A stretch of DNA of 64,000 bases from Bacillota bacterium (GTDB taxonomy: Bacteria > Bacillota > Clostridia > Christensenellales > JAEXRW01): assembly GCA_023454175.1 (NCBI GenBank), contig JAEXRW010000031.1, positions 1 to 64,000 of the forward strand, written 5' to 3'. This document shows positions 20,246 to 29,400 of this stretch, piece after piece. The position numbers and the translations under genes are program-made. A model generated the notes under the pieces. The model saw only the letters and a program-made list of their open reading frames with translations. It did not search any database and was not told the origin of the DNA. How positions within the stretch are numbered: position 1 is the first letter of the stretch; the number at the start of each line of letters is the position of its first letter.

Positions 20246-21733
20246 TCAGGTGTTTTTTTCTTTTTGTTTGGCCTCTTCCCAGAGGGCGTCCATCTCGGGA
20301 AGGCTCATCCCGTCCAGCTTTCTGCCCAGGCTCCCTGCTTTTTGTTCCATGTATTCAAAACGGCTGATGAATTTCTCTATGGTTGCGTATAATGCCTGTT
20401 CGGGTTCCACCTTCAGCATCCGCGCCACGTTGACCGAGGCGAACAAAAGGTCGCCGATCTCCGATGCGATCTGTGCCCTGTTGGATCCGCCTTCTTTTCT
20501 CACCTTCAGCTCCGCTTCGATCTCCCCGGTTTCCTCCCGCACCTTCTCCAGTGCATCCTCGGGCTTGTCCCAGTCAAACCCGGCCTGTGCCGCCTTGTGC
20601 TGCACCTTTGCGCTGCGCATCAGCGCCGGCAGCGCCGCGGCCACATCCTTCATGGCTTCGCTGTGGGAGCTGAGTTTCTTTTCCGCTTTTTTGATCCTGT
20701 CCCAGTTTCGCAGCACGTCGGAAGCCGTTTCGGCTTTTTCCGTGCCGAATATATGGGTATGCCGGTCGATCATCTTCCGGCAGATCGCGCTCGTGACGTC
20801 GTTGATGTTGAACCGGTGCTGTTCGTTTGCGATTTTGGCGTGGAAGACCACCTGCAGCATCACGTCGCCCAGCTCGCCCCACAGCATCTCATCGTCTTTT
20901 TTGTCGATGGCGTCCAGTGTTTCATAGCACTCCTCGATGAGGTACTGCTTCAGGCTTTCGTGCGTCTGCTCCCTGTCCCACGGGCAGCCTCCGGGGGAAC
21001 GCAGGATGTCCATGACCTCCACCAGGTCGGAAAATGTAAACCGGGTTTTCTCTACCAGGTTTACTTCCGGGATGACGAGGGTCGTGCCGTTCCCGTACTC
21101 CGCCTGCCTGTCCATCTCTTCCAGGGCGATTTCTATTTTTCTGCTTCCGGTTTCATAGAATGTGATGAAGTGGATGATGTGTTCTGCATGGTAGTAGTCC
21201 AGCAGCCTGAGCTTGACTTCGCCCGCCAGCATTCTGTCGTCGACCTCATTGATAACTGCCAGCTTGTTGCTTTCTAAGGGTGCTGTACGCACGTCGACGG
21301 CGTTCATGCAGATATAGCCATGGGCTAACCGGCTCCCCGTCAGCGCGAGCGCCGCCGATGCAAAAGAAAGCCCGGGGATGGTATGATAGGCGATTCCCCT
21401 TTCTTTCAATGCCTGTCTAAGGCCAGGGTTGATCTCCCCTCCCCCCGGTACCCCATAGGCCACGCTGCCGCCTTCCAGCGCTCCTGCAAGGCTTTGGGCG
21501 ATGGCGGCGTTCAATTGGTCGAAATCTTCCGAAGCGGCATAAAGCGGGTCCATCGTGGAAAAGGCAACGTCCTCCCGTTTCAGCAGAGCTGAAGCGCCGT
21601 GCCTGTCCGTCTGGAGGAAACAGGTATTCGCTTTTTTGAAAATGTCGATCGCGGAGGGCGTTATATGCTCCGCAGGCCCCGGTCCCAGGCCGGTGATGGT
21701 CAGTCCGTTCATGTTGTATAAACCTGCTTTCAT
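20246..21733 (-). CDS. mazG: Nucleoside triphosphate pyrophosphohydrolase MazG with N-terminal methylase-like domain (YabN)
   Basis: 495 residues. N-terminal SAM-dependent tetrapyrrole-methylase-like domain (LTITGLGPGPAEHITPSA and YGVPGGGE, residues ~1-220), then two MazG domains. The first contains LRSPGGCPWDREQTHESLKQYLIEECYE, with the EExxE/ExxD metal ligands. MazG enzymes hydrolyse non-canonical or damaged NTPs and help lower (p)ppGpp effects. The ATG at 21733 overlaps the TGA of the upstream flippase gene as ATGA, indicating translational coupling. I take this rather than a GTG three codons earlier. Confidence 0.93.
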   Translation of the reverse strand: MKAGLYNMNGLTITGLGPGPAEHITPSAIDIFKKANTCFLQTDRHGASALLKREDVAFSTMDPLYAASEDFDQLNAAIAQSLAGALEGGSVAYGVPGGGEINPGLRQALKERGIAYHTIPGLSFASAALALTGSRLAHGYICMNAVDVRTAPLESNKLAVINEVDDRMLAGEVKLRLLDYYHAEHIIHFITFYETGSRKIEIALEEMDRQAEYGNGTTLVIPEVNLVEKTRFTFSDLVEVMDILRSPGGCPWDREQTHESLKQYLIEECYETLDAIDKKDDEMLWGELGDVMLQVVFHAKIANEQHRFNINDVTSAICRKMIDRHTHIFGTEKAETASDVLRNWDRIKKAEKKLSSHSEAMKDVAAALPALMRSAKVQHKAAQAGFDWDKPEDALEKVREETGEIEAELKVRKEGGSNRAQIASEIGDLLFASVNVARMLKVEPEQALYATIEKFISRFEYMEQKAGSLGRKLDGMSLPEMDALWEEAKQKEKNT

Positions 21734-23418
21734 GCCCGCCACATGCCAAACCGTTTCATCAGCCTCTCCAGTTTGCGTCCGCCGGGCAGGAATTCCATGT
21801 CCTCTTCCTTCAACGCCCCAAATACCAGGATCATGATGAAATAGATCACGATTGCAAGCACGATCACGATCACTGCAGACAGGTTTGCCCCGATCATGCC
21901 GCTGAGCAGGGTATGTCCGAAGTAGACCAGCGCGCCCATCCCCGCCGTTGCAATAACGGGCTTAACAATGAAATCCATGAATCGGAAGCGCATCTGCGTA
22001 TGCCGGATCATGAAGATTATGTTGAGTATGGCCGCCACGGCGTAGCAGGCCACGGTGCTGATGGCGGCGCCCTGGATATTGAGGGACGGGTCCCGTACGA
22101 GGAAGAATGTCAGGACCACCTTTATCACCGCACCGATGAGCAGGTTCACCACAGGTGTGAACATCCTCCCCATGCCCTGCAGCACGCCCGTGAGCGTCTG
22201 GATGATGGAGATGAAAAATACACCGATGGATAGTATCTGCAAAAGCTGAACGGCTATGTCTGTGTCGCTCAGGTTCATGTAGACGTCGTTGCCCAGTGAG
22301 CCGCTGTACATCATGGAGAGGATGGGCCGCGCCAGCAGGAAAAACCCCGCCATGCAGGGGAGTCCTGTTATGATGGCCAGTTTCAGCCCTGCACCCGCCT
22401 TTTTCCGCAGCGTTACAAAGTCCTTCTCCGCCAGAGAAGAGGATATCGCCGGAACCAGGCTCATCATGAGCGAAAGCGTCAGCACCGCGGGGAGGTTGAT
22501 CAATGGGTTTACACAGTTTTTCAATATCCCGTAAAGGCCTTCGATGCTGTCTTTATCCATACCCTGGATGCCTTTGAGCACGTTCATCACCATGAGTGTA
22601 TCGATGAATTGGACCGCAGGCATGATGAACGCGCCGATGGTTACGGGTACGGCCAGCTTCGCCAGCCTTTTCAGGATGCTCCGTGTGCGCATCTGCCTGA
22701 TCTGTGCATGCGCTTTCTGGATCTCGATGCGCTGCCTGAGTCTTGGCCTTGCTGTAAGGAAGATCGCAATGAGGATTATCAAAGCGATACCTTCGCTGGC
22801 TGTCGTCGCGATAACTGCCCCGTTTGCGCCCATGAATTTGCCGCCGAGTGCAAAAAGCCAGCTTGCCAGCGGTATGCCGATGGCAAGCCTGCCCACCTGC
22901 TCCACCACCTGGGAGGTGGCGGTGGGCATCATCACCTGCATGCCCTGGAAATAGCCCCGGTATGCCGATATGATGCATACGAAGAAAAGCGCAGGCCCTG
23001 TCCACAGGATGCTCTGCCATAGGTTCTCCATATCCTTGTTGATCACATGTGCCAGTGGTCCGCTCAGAGCCATCATCACTGCCGAGAACAAGGCGCCCAG
23101 TATGGCCAGGACGGCCACCGCGGTCTTGAACACGCGGTAGGCGCCCAGGTGGTCGCCCAATGTCGTCCGTTCCGATACCATCTTGGATATCGCTACCGGC
23201 AGCCCCGCAGCGGAGACGACCAGCAGTACATTGTATATGTCAAAGGAGACCGAATAATAAGCCATCCCCTGCTCGCCGATGAGGTTGGTCAGGGGTATGC
23301 GGTATATCGCGCCGATGATCTTGCAGATGATCCCGGCGATACTCAGGATCACGGCGCCTTTTACAAACGATACTTTCTTGGCAGGCTTTGTCGCCTTGTG
23401 CAGTATGCTTTCTCTCAA
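21730..23418 (-). CDS. SpoVB/MurJ-like oligosaccharide flippase (MOP superfamily)
   Basis: 562 residues with about 14 predicted transmembrane helices. The N-terminal motif VKGAVILSIAGIICKIIGAIYRIPLTNLIGEQGMAYYS is typical of SpoVB/YabM-type lipid-II or polysaccharide flippases of spore formers. It would move an undecaprenyl-linked glycan across the membrane. Start TTG (23418) with AGGGTGG upstream. Position between mazG and spoVT matches the B. subtilis spoVT-yabM-yabN order. The exact orthologue (SpoVB versus YabM) cannot be told from sequence alone. Confidence 0.9.
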   Translation of the reverse strand: MRESILHKATKPAKKVSFVKGAVILSIAGIICKIIGAIYRIPLTNLIGEQGMAYYSVSFDIYNVLLVVSAAGLPVAISKMVSERTTLGDHLGAYRVFKTAVAVLAILGALFSAVMMALSGPLAHVINKDMENLWQSILWTGPALFFVCIISAYRGYFQGMQVMMPTATSQVVEQVGRLAIGIPLASWLFALGGKFMGANGAVIATTASEGIALIILIAIFLTARPRLRQRIEIQKAHAQIRQMRTRSILKRLAKLAVPVTIGAFIMPAVQFIDTLMVMNVLKGIQGMDKDSIEGLYGILKNCVNPLINLPAVLTLSLMMSLVPAISSSLAEKDFVTLRKKAGAGLKLAIITGLPCMAGFFLLARPILSMMYSGSLGNDVYMNLSDTDIAVQLLQILSIGVFFISIIQTLTGVLQGMGRMFTPVVNLLIGAVIKVVLTFFLVRDPSLNIQGAAISTVACYAVAAILNIIFMIRHTQMRFRFMDFIVKPVIATAGMGALVYFGHTLLSGMIGANLSAVIVIVLAIVIYFIMILVFGALKEEDMEFLPGGRKLERLMKRFGMWRA

Positions 23419-23664
23419 TATTCCACCCTGTCAGGCATGCTTGCATGCGCTTCCATGCTGTATACGATGATAAATTATATATCCATTTCCCGCGTTTTAC
23501 AACAAAAAAGCTGTCGGCCCAGGCAGGTTTGCAGCTGGCGGTATTATATGCTGTATATTGAGGAGTTTGGGGCTTGGTTCTTGTTGTATCTTCCGAGAAC
23601 CGTGCTTGTCTGTGCCGGGTATTGGATGCCCGGTTCGTTCACGCAAAATGCTTCCCCCAATGAA

Positions 23665-23840
23665 AAAGAGCGGTGCCCGCTTAATCAAAAAACCTCGAGT
23701 GAAAATTGCAATTGGCGAAATATGCAAGCATAAATCAGATCCCTCTTTTCTGGCGGTGTGTACACGCGAGACGCCCTGGAGCAGGATGACACCGCTCATG
23801 CAGGTTTGTGGTGAATACGCACCTGTATGGTAAAAATTGA
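23665..23840 (-). repeat. Dispersed intergenic repeat, copy 2, distal part (core plus outer hairpin)
   Basis: Core at about 23700-23836. On the plus strand it holds CTGGAGCAGGATGACACCGC, then CATGCAGGT...ACCTGTATG, a 9-bp inverted repeat with one G-U pair. The outer hairpin AGCGG-GCA-CCGCT with CTTTTT on the minus strand lies at 23667-23682. Closely matches copy 1 over >100 bp. Its gene-proximal half is displaced to 24300-24376 by about 450 bp. Confidence 0.72.
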
Positions 23841-24295
23841 AGCCGCTTATCGCTCACCCTGCACTGAAATTCGCTTAGGCGACTGAAAGTCGCTCTAGAA
23901 GGCTGAAGCCTGCTTTTAATCGCTTATCTATTCTACCTGCTTCTCCTTTGATTTTCTCTTTCATCTTCCTTTCGTTTTCCTGTCCAGAAGTGGTGCCGGG
24001 CCTTGGTATAAATATTGACGGCTGTACAGTGGCGTAACCACTGGCAATCACGGCGATCAACACCTCAGGTGTTGGGCTTTATGCCCATGCCCGCAGCCCC
24101 TCTCCCTAAAACCTCCCCCTCCTGTACAAATGTCCTTTATCATTGCCCTGCATGCGGGAGGGGGCAGGGGTGGGTATCCGATGTTTCCATTCTGATGCGT
24201 TGATCTGTTGTTAACATCCTTGCAGAACTGAAGTGCATCAAGTCCTGAAAGGATTTACGGACTGAAAGTCCGTGGGATGTAACCATTCACTTGTT
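23841..24295. other. Hairpin-rich non-coding DNA splitting repeat copy 2
   Basis: No credible gene. It contains a series of short perfect hairpins: GCGACT-GAA-AGTCGC (23879-23893), AGGCT-GA-AGCCT (23900-23911), CAGTGG-CGTAA-CCACTG (24027-24043), CAACACC-TCA-GGTGTTG (24058-24074), TCCT-GAA-AGGA (24243-24253) and ACGGACT-GAA-AGTCCGT (24257-24273). A C-rich/G-rich imperfect inverted repeat lies near 24095-24175. Three hairpins share a GAA loop closed by T-A. Confidence 0.6.
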
Positions 24296-24380
24296 AACTC
24301 AAAAAAAGTGGCTGAAAGTGGTTCATCCACTTTTGCCACATTTTTTGACAATCAGAGCGGTGCACCACACCGCTCTTTCC
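24296..24380 (-). repeat. Dispersed intergenic repeat, copy 2, gene-proximal part (tandem terminators of spoVT)
   Basis: Nearly identical over ~65 bp to the gene-proximal part of copy 1: AAAAAAGTGGCTGAAAGTGG, TTCAT/TTTAT loop, CCACTTTTGCCAC, ATTTTTTGACAATCAGAG. It is followed by a 9-bp perfect stem AGAGCGGTG/CACCGCTCT at 24354-24376. On the minus strand both hairpins precede T-runs, so they probably end spoVT transcription. Confidence 0.75.
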
Positions 24381-24413
24381 CTGTTTCGTTATCCGATCTG
24401 TACTGGGGCCAGG

Positions 24414-24971
24414 CTATTGTTCCATCTGCCTGCCCAGGAATCTCGCAGCCGTTTCGGCCACCTTGATCTCCGTATCCCCCATGGACAGGTTGGGCTGCTT
24501 GGTCAGCAGCGCCACCGCGCCGATGAGCTCACCTTCGGCGATGATGGGGATGATGACCTGCGCCTGGTAACCGGCATCCTCGTCCTCATCCGAAGTGATG
24601 GGGATGGTTTTACCCCCGTCGCGCCGGTTGATGATAGCTGCTTTGCGGTCCTTCATGATCCGCTCGATATCTTCGCTGATGGGTTTATCCAGGTATTCCT
24701 TTTTATTGCCTCCCGATACAGCGATGATGTTGTCCTTGTCACAAATGCATACGACATGTCCCAGTGAGCGGTACAGTGATTCGGCGTATTCCTTCGCGAA
24801 ATCACCCATTTCACCGATGGGAGAGTATTTTTTCAATATCACCTCTCCATCCCTGTCGGTAAATATCTCCAGAGGGTCGCCCTCCCTTATCCTCAGTGTC
24901 CGTCTGATCTCTTTGGGGATCACTACTCTTCCCAGCTCGTCTATCCTTCTGACTATGCCCGTTGCTTTCAA
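24414..24971 (-). CDS. spoVT: Stage V sporulation protein T
   Basis: AbrB-family transcription regulator of forespore (sigma-G) genes. 185 residues: N-terminal swapped-hairpin DNA-binding domain (MKATGIVRRIDELGRVVIPK, residues 1-50) and C-terminal GAF-like domain (residues ~60-180, ending in LGRQMEQ). Start TTG with GGAGG 8 nt upstream. It follows the PrsA-like gene, separated by a terminator and a pair of direct repeats, so it is likely transcribed from its own promoter. Confidence 0.96.
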   Translation of the reverse strand: MKATGIVRRIDELGRVVIPKEIRRTLRIREGDPLEIFTDRDGEVILKKYSPIGEMGDFAKEYAESLYRSLGHVVCICDKDNIIAVSGGNKKEYLDKPISEDIERIMKDRKAAIINRRDGGKTIPITSDEDEDAGYQAQVIIPIIAEGELIGAVALLTKQPNLSMGDTEIKVAETAARFLGRQMEQ

Positions 24972-25001
24972 AAGCGCTTCCTCCTTTTCTCTGCTTGAAC
25001 T

Positions 25002-25032
25002 GCATCTTATTGCAGTAATAGTATCTTATTGC
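25002..25032. promoter_or_regulatory. Direct repeats upstream of spoVT
   Basis: GCATCTTATTGC (25002-25013) and GTATCTTATTGC (25021-25032), 19 bp apart start to start, 30-60 bp before the spoVT start. They look like a two-site operator. No clear sigma-G hexamers were found around them. Confidence 0.4.
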
Positions 25033-25084
25033 CATGTGATTTTATACCGGTCGCGCTGGCAATGTCTTTAGTACTTTTTCCCAC

Positions 25085-25115
25085 AAAAGCCAACGCCCGG
25101 CAAAACCGGGCGTTG
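25085..25115 (-). terminator. Rho-independent terminator after the PrsA-like gene
   Basis: Minus strand CAACGCCCGG, 5-nt loop, CCGGGCGTTG, then GCTTTTG. A 10-bp perfect stem separating the glmU-pth-mfd-prsA transcript from spoVT. Confidence 0.85.
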
Positions 25116-25144
25116 ATCGTCAAATGTTGTTCAGCGTATGCTTT

Positions 25145-26389
25145 TTATGGATTCAGGACGTCGAAATACCGATCGATCTTGTCTTCCTTGCCCCACTTGG
25201 TGAGCAGGTCGTCATACGCCTTCTGCTGTTTTTCCTCCAGCGTATTGGCCCTAGCCTTGTCCTTTACCGTATCGTAGGGCACTTCGCCTGCGGGGGTGAT
25301 ATCCTTGACGTATTGCAGGATATGGTAGCCGTAATGGGTGGCTACCGCTTCCGCTGTATAGTCGCCGGGTTTGGCCAGCTTCGTGGCTGCAGATTTGATA
25401 TCGGCCAGGTAAAATTCCTCGGTGGAGGATTCGGTCTTGGCCGATACGTCTGTTTTTTCCGCGATGGCATAACCCATTTCCGGCATGTACGTGTCTTTGT
25501 TGTACTTGGTGATCAGTTCATCAAACGTCTTTCCTGCTTTGAGGGCAGCGTATACTTCATCCACGGTCGGTTTGATCTTGGCCAGCGCCTGCTGCGATAC
25601 CGTCCCGAGTGTGGGGTCTTCTTTCTGCGACAGCTCGTCCAGTTTTGTCCTGTCCTCCGTAGAAACCGGTATGAATATCTGCTTGACCAGCCTGTAACCG
25701 GGTAGGTTGTATACGACCAGTTCCCCGCTGGTATAGGCGGATTCAAAGTCTGAAGGGGTCGCATCATAGCTGGACTTTTGCGTGGACAAAGTCCTGTCGT
25801 AGTACTCCTTCACCTGCTGCTCGGTGATGTCCTTGTCCTGCACGGTGTTGCGCATCGCGTCGCTGATCTTTTCGAGCAGGATGCTTTCCTCCGCGCTTTT
25901 TTTGATTTGCTCCCGGGAGGTATGGTTCTCAGCGTAACTCTGGTCCAGCCGGGCATTGATCTGTTCGTCGGTGGGATTTGTGATGCCTTCTTCTTTCAGT
26001 TGGTCTGCGGTGGTAGATTTGGCCGTGTCCAGTACCTGCTTGTATTGATCGTCGGCCTGCTTCTGCTCGTCCGCCGTCAGCCCTGTGATACCGTAGTCCT
26101 TCCCGTGGCTCAGGATCAGTTTGTTTTTGATCAGGTCCTCTGCATAGCCTTCGCGGATCTTTTTCAACGCGGTTTTATAGTCTGCGTCGGTTTTTTTGAG
26201 TCCCTGGTAGGTAGCATAGTAATCGGCGATATCTATGATCTCGCCTTTGGTGAGTTCCAGCCCGTTGATGCGTGCGACCACCTGTGCCCTGTCACGCTCC
26301 GGATTCACCGTAAACACGCCGCACCCTGAAAACAGTAATGCAGCCAGCATCAGGGACAATGCGGCGCAAATGACTTTTGCTTTTTTCAT
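25145..26389 (-). CDS. PrsA/SurA-like lipoprotein, parvulin-type peptidyl-prolyl isomerase
   Basis: 414 residues from the ATG at 26389, with AGGAGG about 10 nt upstream. The signal peptide MKKAKVICAALSLMLAALLF ends in the lipobox FSGC. An N-terminal SurA-like helical region contains VVARINGLELTKGEI, and a C-terminal rotamase (PPIC) domain lies near residues 290-400 (GDYTAEAVATHYGYHILQYVKDITPAG). It probably assists folding of secreted proteins outside the membrane. It follows mfd by 49 bp, the clostridial arrangement. Confidence 0.88.
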   Translation of the reverse strand: MKKAKVICAALSLMLAALLFSGCGVFTVNPERDRAQVVARINGLELTKGEIIDIADYYATYQGLKKTDADYKTALKKIREGYAEDLIKNKLILSHGKDYGITGLTADEQKQADDQYKQVLDTAKSTTADQLKEEGITNPTDEQINARLDQSYAENHTSREQIKKSAEESILLEKISDAMRNTVQDKDITEQQVKEYYDRTLSTQKSSYDATPSDFESAYTSGELVVYNLPGYRLVKQIFIPVSTEDRTKLDELSQKEDPTLGTVSQQALAKIKPTVDEVYAALKAGKTFDELITKYNKDTYMPEMGYAIAEKTDVSAKTESSTEEFYLADIKSAATKLAKPGDYTAEAVATHYGYHILQYVKDITPAGEVPYDTVKDKARANTLEEKQQKAYDDLLTKWGKEDKIDRYFDVLNP

Positions 26390-26438
26390 TCTTTGATTTC
26401 CTCCTGTGAAAGGTTCACGCATATTATACATATTATTG

Positions 26439-29400
26439 TCATCTCATGCAAACGGATAATTCTCGGATAAACAGATACAGCTTTTCCATTGTTTCCTTCA
26501 CACTCCCGCATCGCAGCCTGATGCGTATGGAAGGCGGTGTGGATGCGGCCAGCCTTGCGTCCAGTTTCGTTTTCTGCATCACATCCAGCAGCGTCGCGAC
26601 ATCCGGTTTTGCGTCGGCGGAATACTGCAGCACGGTCTCCCCGCCGTGCGGGCCGATGGCCGCGATGCCGGATCTTGCCGCTGCGGCGCGCAGCAGCGCC
26701 ACATCCATCAGGTTTGCCACGGGTTCGGGCGGCAGGCCGAAACGGTCGATGAGTTCGTCCTCCGTGTCCTTGCGTTCCTTCTCGTTTCGTATCCCTGCGA
26801 TTTTCTTGTAGATTTCGATGCGCTGTTCTTCGCTTTCGATATAATTCGGCGGAAGGTGCGCTTCCACGGGCAGCGTGAAGGCTACGTCGTTGCTGTCCTC
26901 CTCTACTTTTTCACCTTTGATGGTTTTCACCGCATCCCGCATCAGCCTGCAGTACATCTCGTATCCCACGCTCTGCATATGGCCGTGCTGCTGCGAGCCC
27001 AGCAGGTTTCCCGCGCCGCGGATCTGCAGGTCCCGCATGGCGATTTTAAATCCCGCGCCGAACTCCGTGAATTCGCGTATCGCGACCAGCCGCTTTTCCG
27101 CCGTCTCCGTCAGCGCCTTGTCCTTGTGAAAGGTGAAATAGGCGTAGGCGACCCTGCCGCTGCGCCCCACCCTGCCCCGTATCTGGTACAGCTGTGCAAG
27201 TCCGAGCTTGTCCGCGTCGTAAATGATGAGGGTATTCGCGTTTGCGATGTCCAGGCCGGATTCGATGATGGTGGAGCATAAGAGCACATCGTACTTCCCG
27301 GAATAGAAATCCAGCATGATGTTTTCCAGCTGCGTTTCGTCCATCTGGCCGTGCGCCATGCCGACGGCCGCTTCGGGTACCAGCGTTTTCAGGTATTCGG
27401 CGAACCGGTCCATGGATGCCACCCGGTTGTAGACGAAATAGACCTGCCCGCCCCGCGCCATTTCCTTCAGGATCGCTTCACGGGCCAGCGCGTCGGAATA
27501 CTCCATCACATAGGTTTGCACGGGGTAGCGGTCCTCCGGCGGCGTCTCGATGATGCTCATGTCCCGTATGCCGATGAGGGACATCTCCATGGTCCGCGGG
27601 ATGGGCGTTGCAGTCAACGTCAATACATCCACTGTTTGTTTCAGTGTTTTGATCTTCTCTTTATGCTCCACGCCGAAGCGCTGCTCTTCATCTATGATCA
27701 GTAGGCCCAGGTCCTTGAATTTCACACCCTTCCCAAAAAGGGCATGGGTGCCGATGAGGATGTCGATATTGCCTTCCCGGAGCGCTTTCAGGATCTTTTT
27801 CTGTTCCGTGGGCGAGCGGAATCTGGAGAGCATCTCGATATTAACGGGGAACCCCGAGAACCGTTCGGTGAACGTATTGTAGTGCTGCTGCGCCAGCAGG
27901 GTGGTGGGGACCAGTACGGCCACCTGCTTGGAGTCGGATACGGCCTTGAACGCCGCACGCTGCGCCACCTCGGTCTTGCCGTAGCCCACGTCCCCGCAGA
28001 GCAGCCGGTCCATGATACGGCCGCTTTCCATGTCCTTTTTGATCTCGGAAATGCTCTGGAGCTGGTCGGCCGTTTCTTCGTATGGGAAATTGTCCTCAAA
28101 CTGTTTCTGCCACGGCGTATCGGGGGTATAGGCGTGTCCGGGTTTCTGTTCCCGCGCCGCGTACAGGGTGATGAGGTCCTGCGCCATGTCCCGGATGGAC
28201 TCGGCCACCTTCCGCTTGGTCTTTTCCCATTCCCCGCCCCCCAGGCGGGACATGCGCGGTGAGGTGTCGTCGCTGCCGATGTATTTCTGGATCCGTCCGA
28301 TCTGGTCTATGGGGATATACAGCTTGTCCCCGCCCGCGTACTGCAGCTGGACGAAGTCGCGGGGTTTCCCGTCGATCTTCATCGTATGTAATCCGTTGTA
28401 GATGCCGATCCCGTGGTGTTCGTGTACGATATGGTCGCCTTTTTTCAGCTCGGCGAACGTGTCGAATGTGCGCCCCTGGACGGCTTTCTTGGCTTTCTTT
28501 TGCCTGATCGTGCCGAATATCTCTTTTTCGGTCAGCAGCAGCAGCCGGATATCCGAATACTCCGCGCCCTGCCGCCAGTCTCCGGCCACAATGACTGCTT
28601 CCCCGGCCGCAGGCGATCGGTCGATCCCGCTAAGGTTAACGGTTTCCGCACCGTTGTCCTGCAGCAGCTGCTGGAGCTGGGATGCCCTTTTGTCATCCGG
28701 CGATGCCAGGATGATCCGCCACTGCTTCTGTTTGTAGAAGGCCAGTTCCTGGGCCAGCGCCTCCATCTTTCCGTAATATTGCGCCGGCACGCGCGCCTCG
28801 AACTGCACGCCCGCTGCCGGGCGGAACATCGCATAGGGCCGCGCCAGCACCGAAAACAGCAGCGTCTGGTATTTGGAGGCTTCGGAGAAAAGCATATCGA
28901 TGGAAACATATTGCCTGCATTGTTCGCTCGCGATCTCACCGTTTTCCAGCATCTGCGTGCAGTGCCGTGCAAAAAGCTCGTCTTCCAGGTCGCCGGATTC
29001 CTTCAGCCGCAGGGGTTCATCCAGGCAGATCAGGGTATCGTTCGGCAGGTAGGATAAAAAGCTCCCGTGTTTTTCATATAGGATGGATATCATGCCTTCC
29101 GCGCCCTCGAATGTGCCGCCCTCCAGCAGTTTGTATGCGCATTCTTCCAGGCGGTTCCCGGCTTTGCCGCCCGCAGTCCTGGACAGATGCAGCAGTCTGT
29201 CCGCTGCGTGGCTGGATGAAAGCTCGTCCAGCGGCGCCTCGGTGGCGGGCAGGACTGTGATCTTTTCCACGGTGCTTCCCGAACGCTGGGTGAGGATGTC
29301 CAGTTCGCGGATGAATTCCACCTCGTCCGAGAAAAGCTCCATCCGGTATGCCGTTTCGGATTGCACGGGAAATAGATCCATGATCCCCCCGCGGATGGAG

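Noticed and set aside
23497..23799. 100-codon minus-strand frame MSGVILLQG...
   Set aside because: Runs out of the repeat core into unrelated spacer DNA; no ribosome site and no conservation beyond the core.
23665..24380. CRISPR array, retron or group II intron in the 1-kb gap
   Set aside because: No regular repeat-spacer periodicity, no reverse transcriptase and no domain V-like hairpin; only assorted short hairpins.
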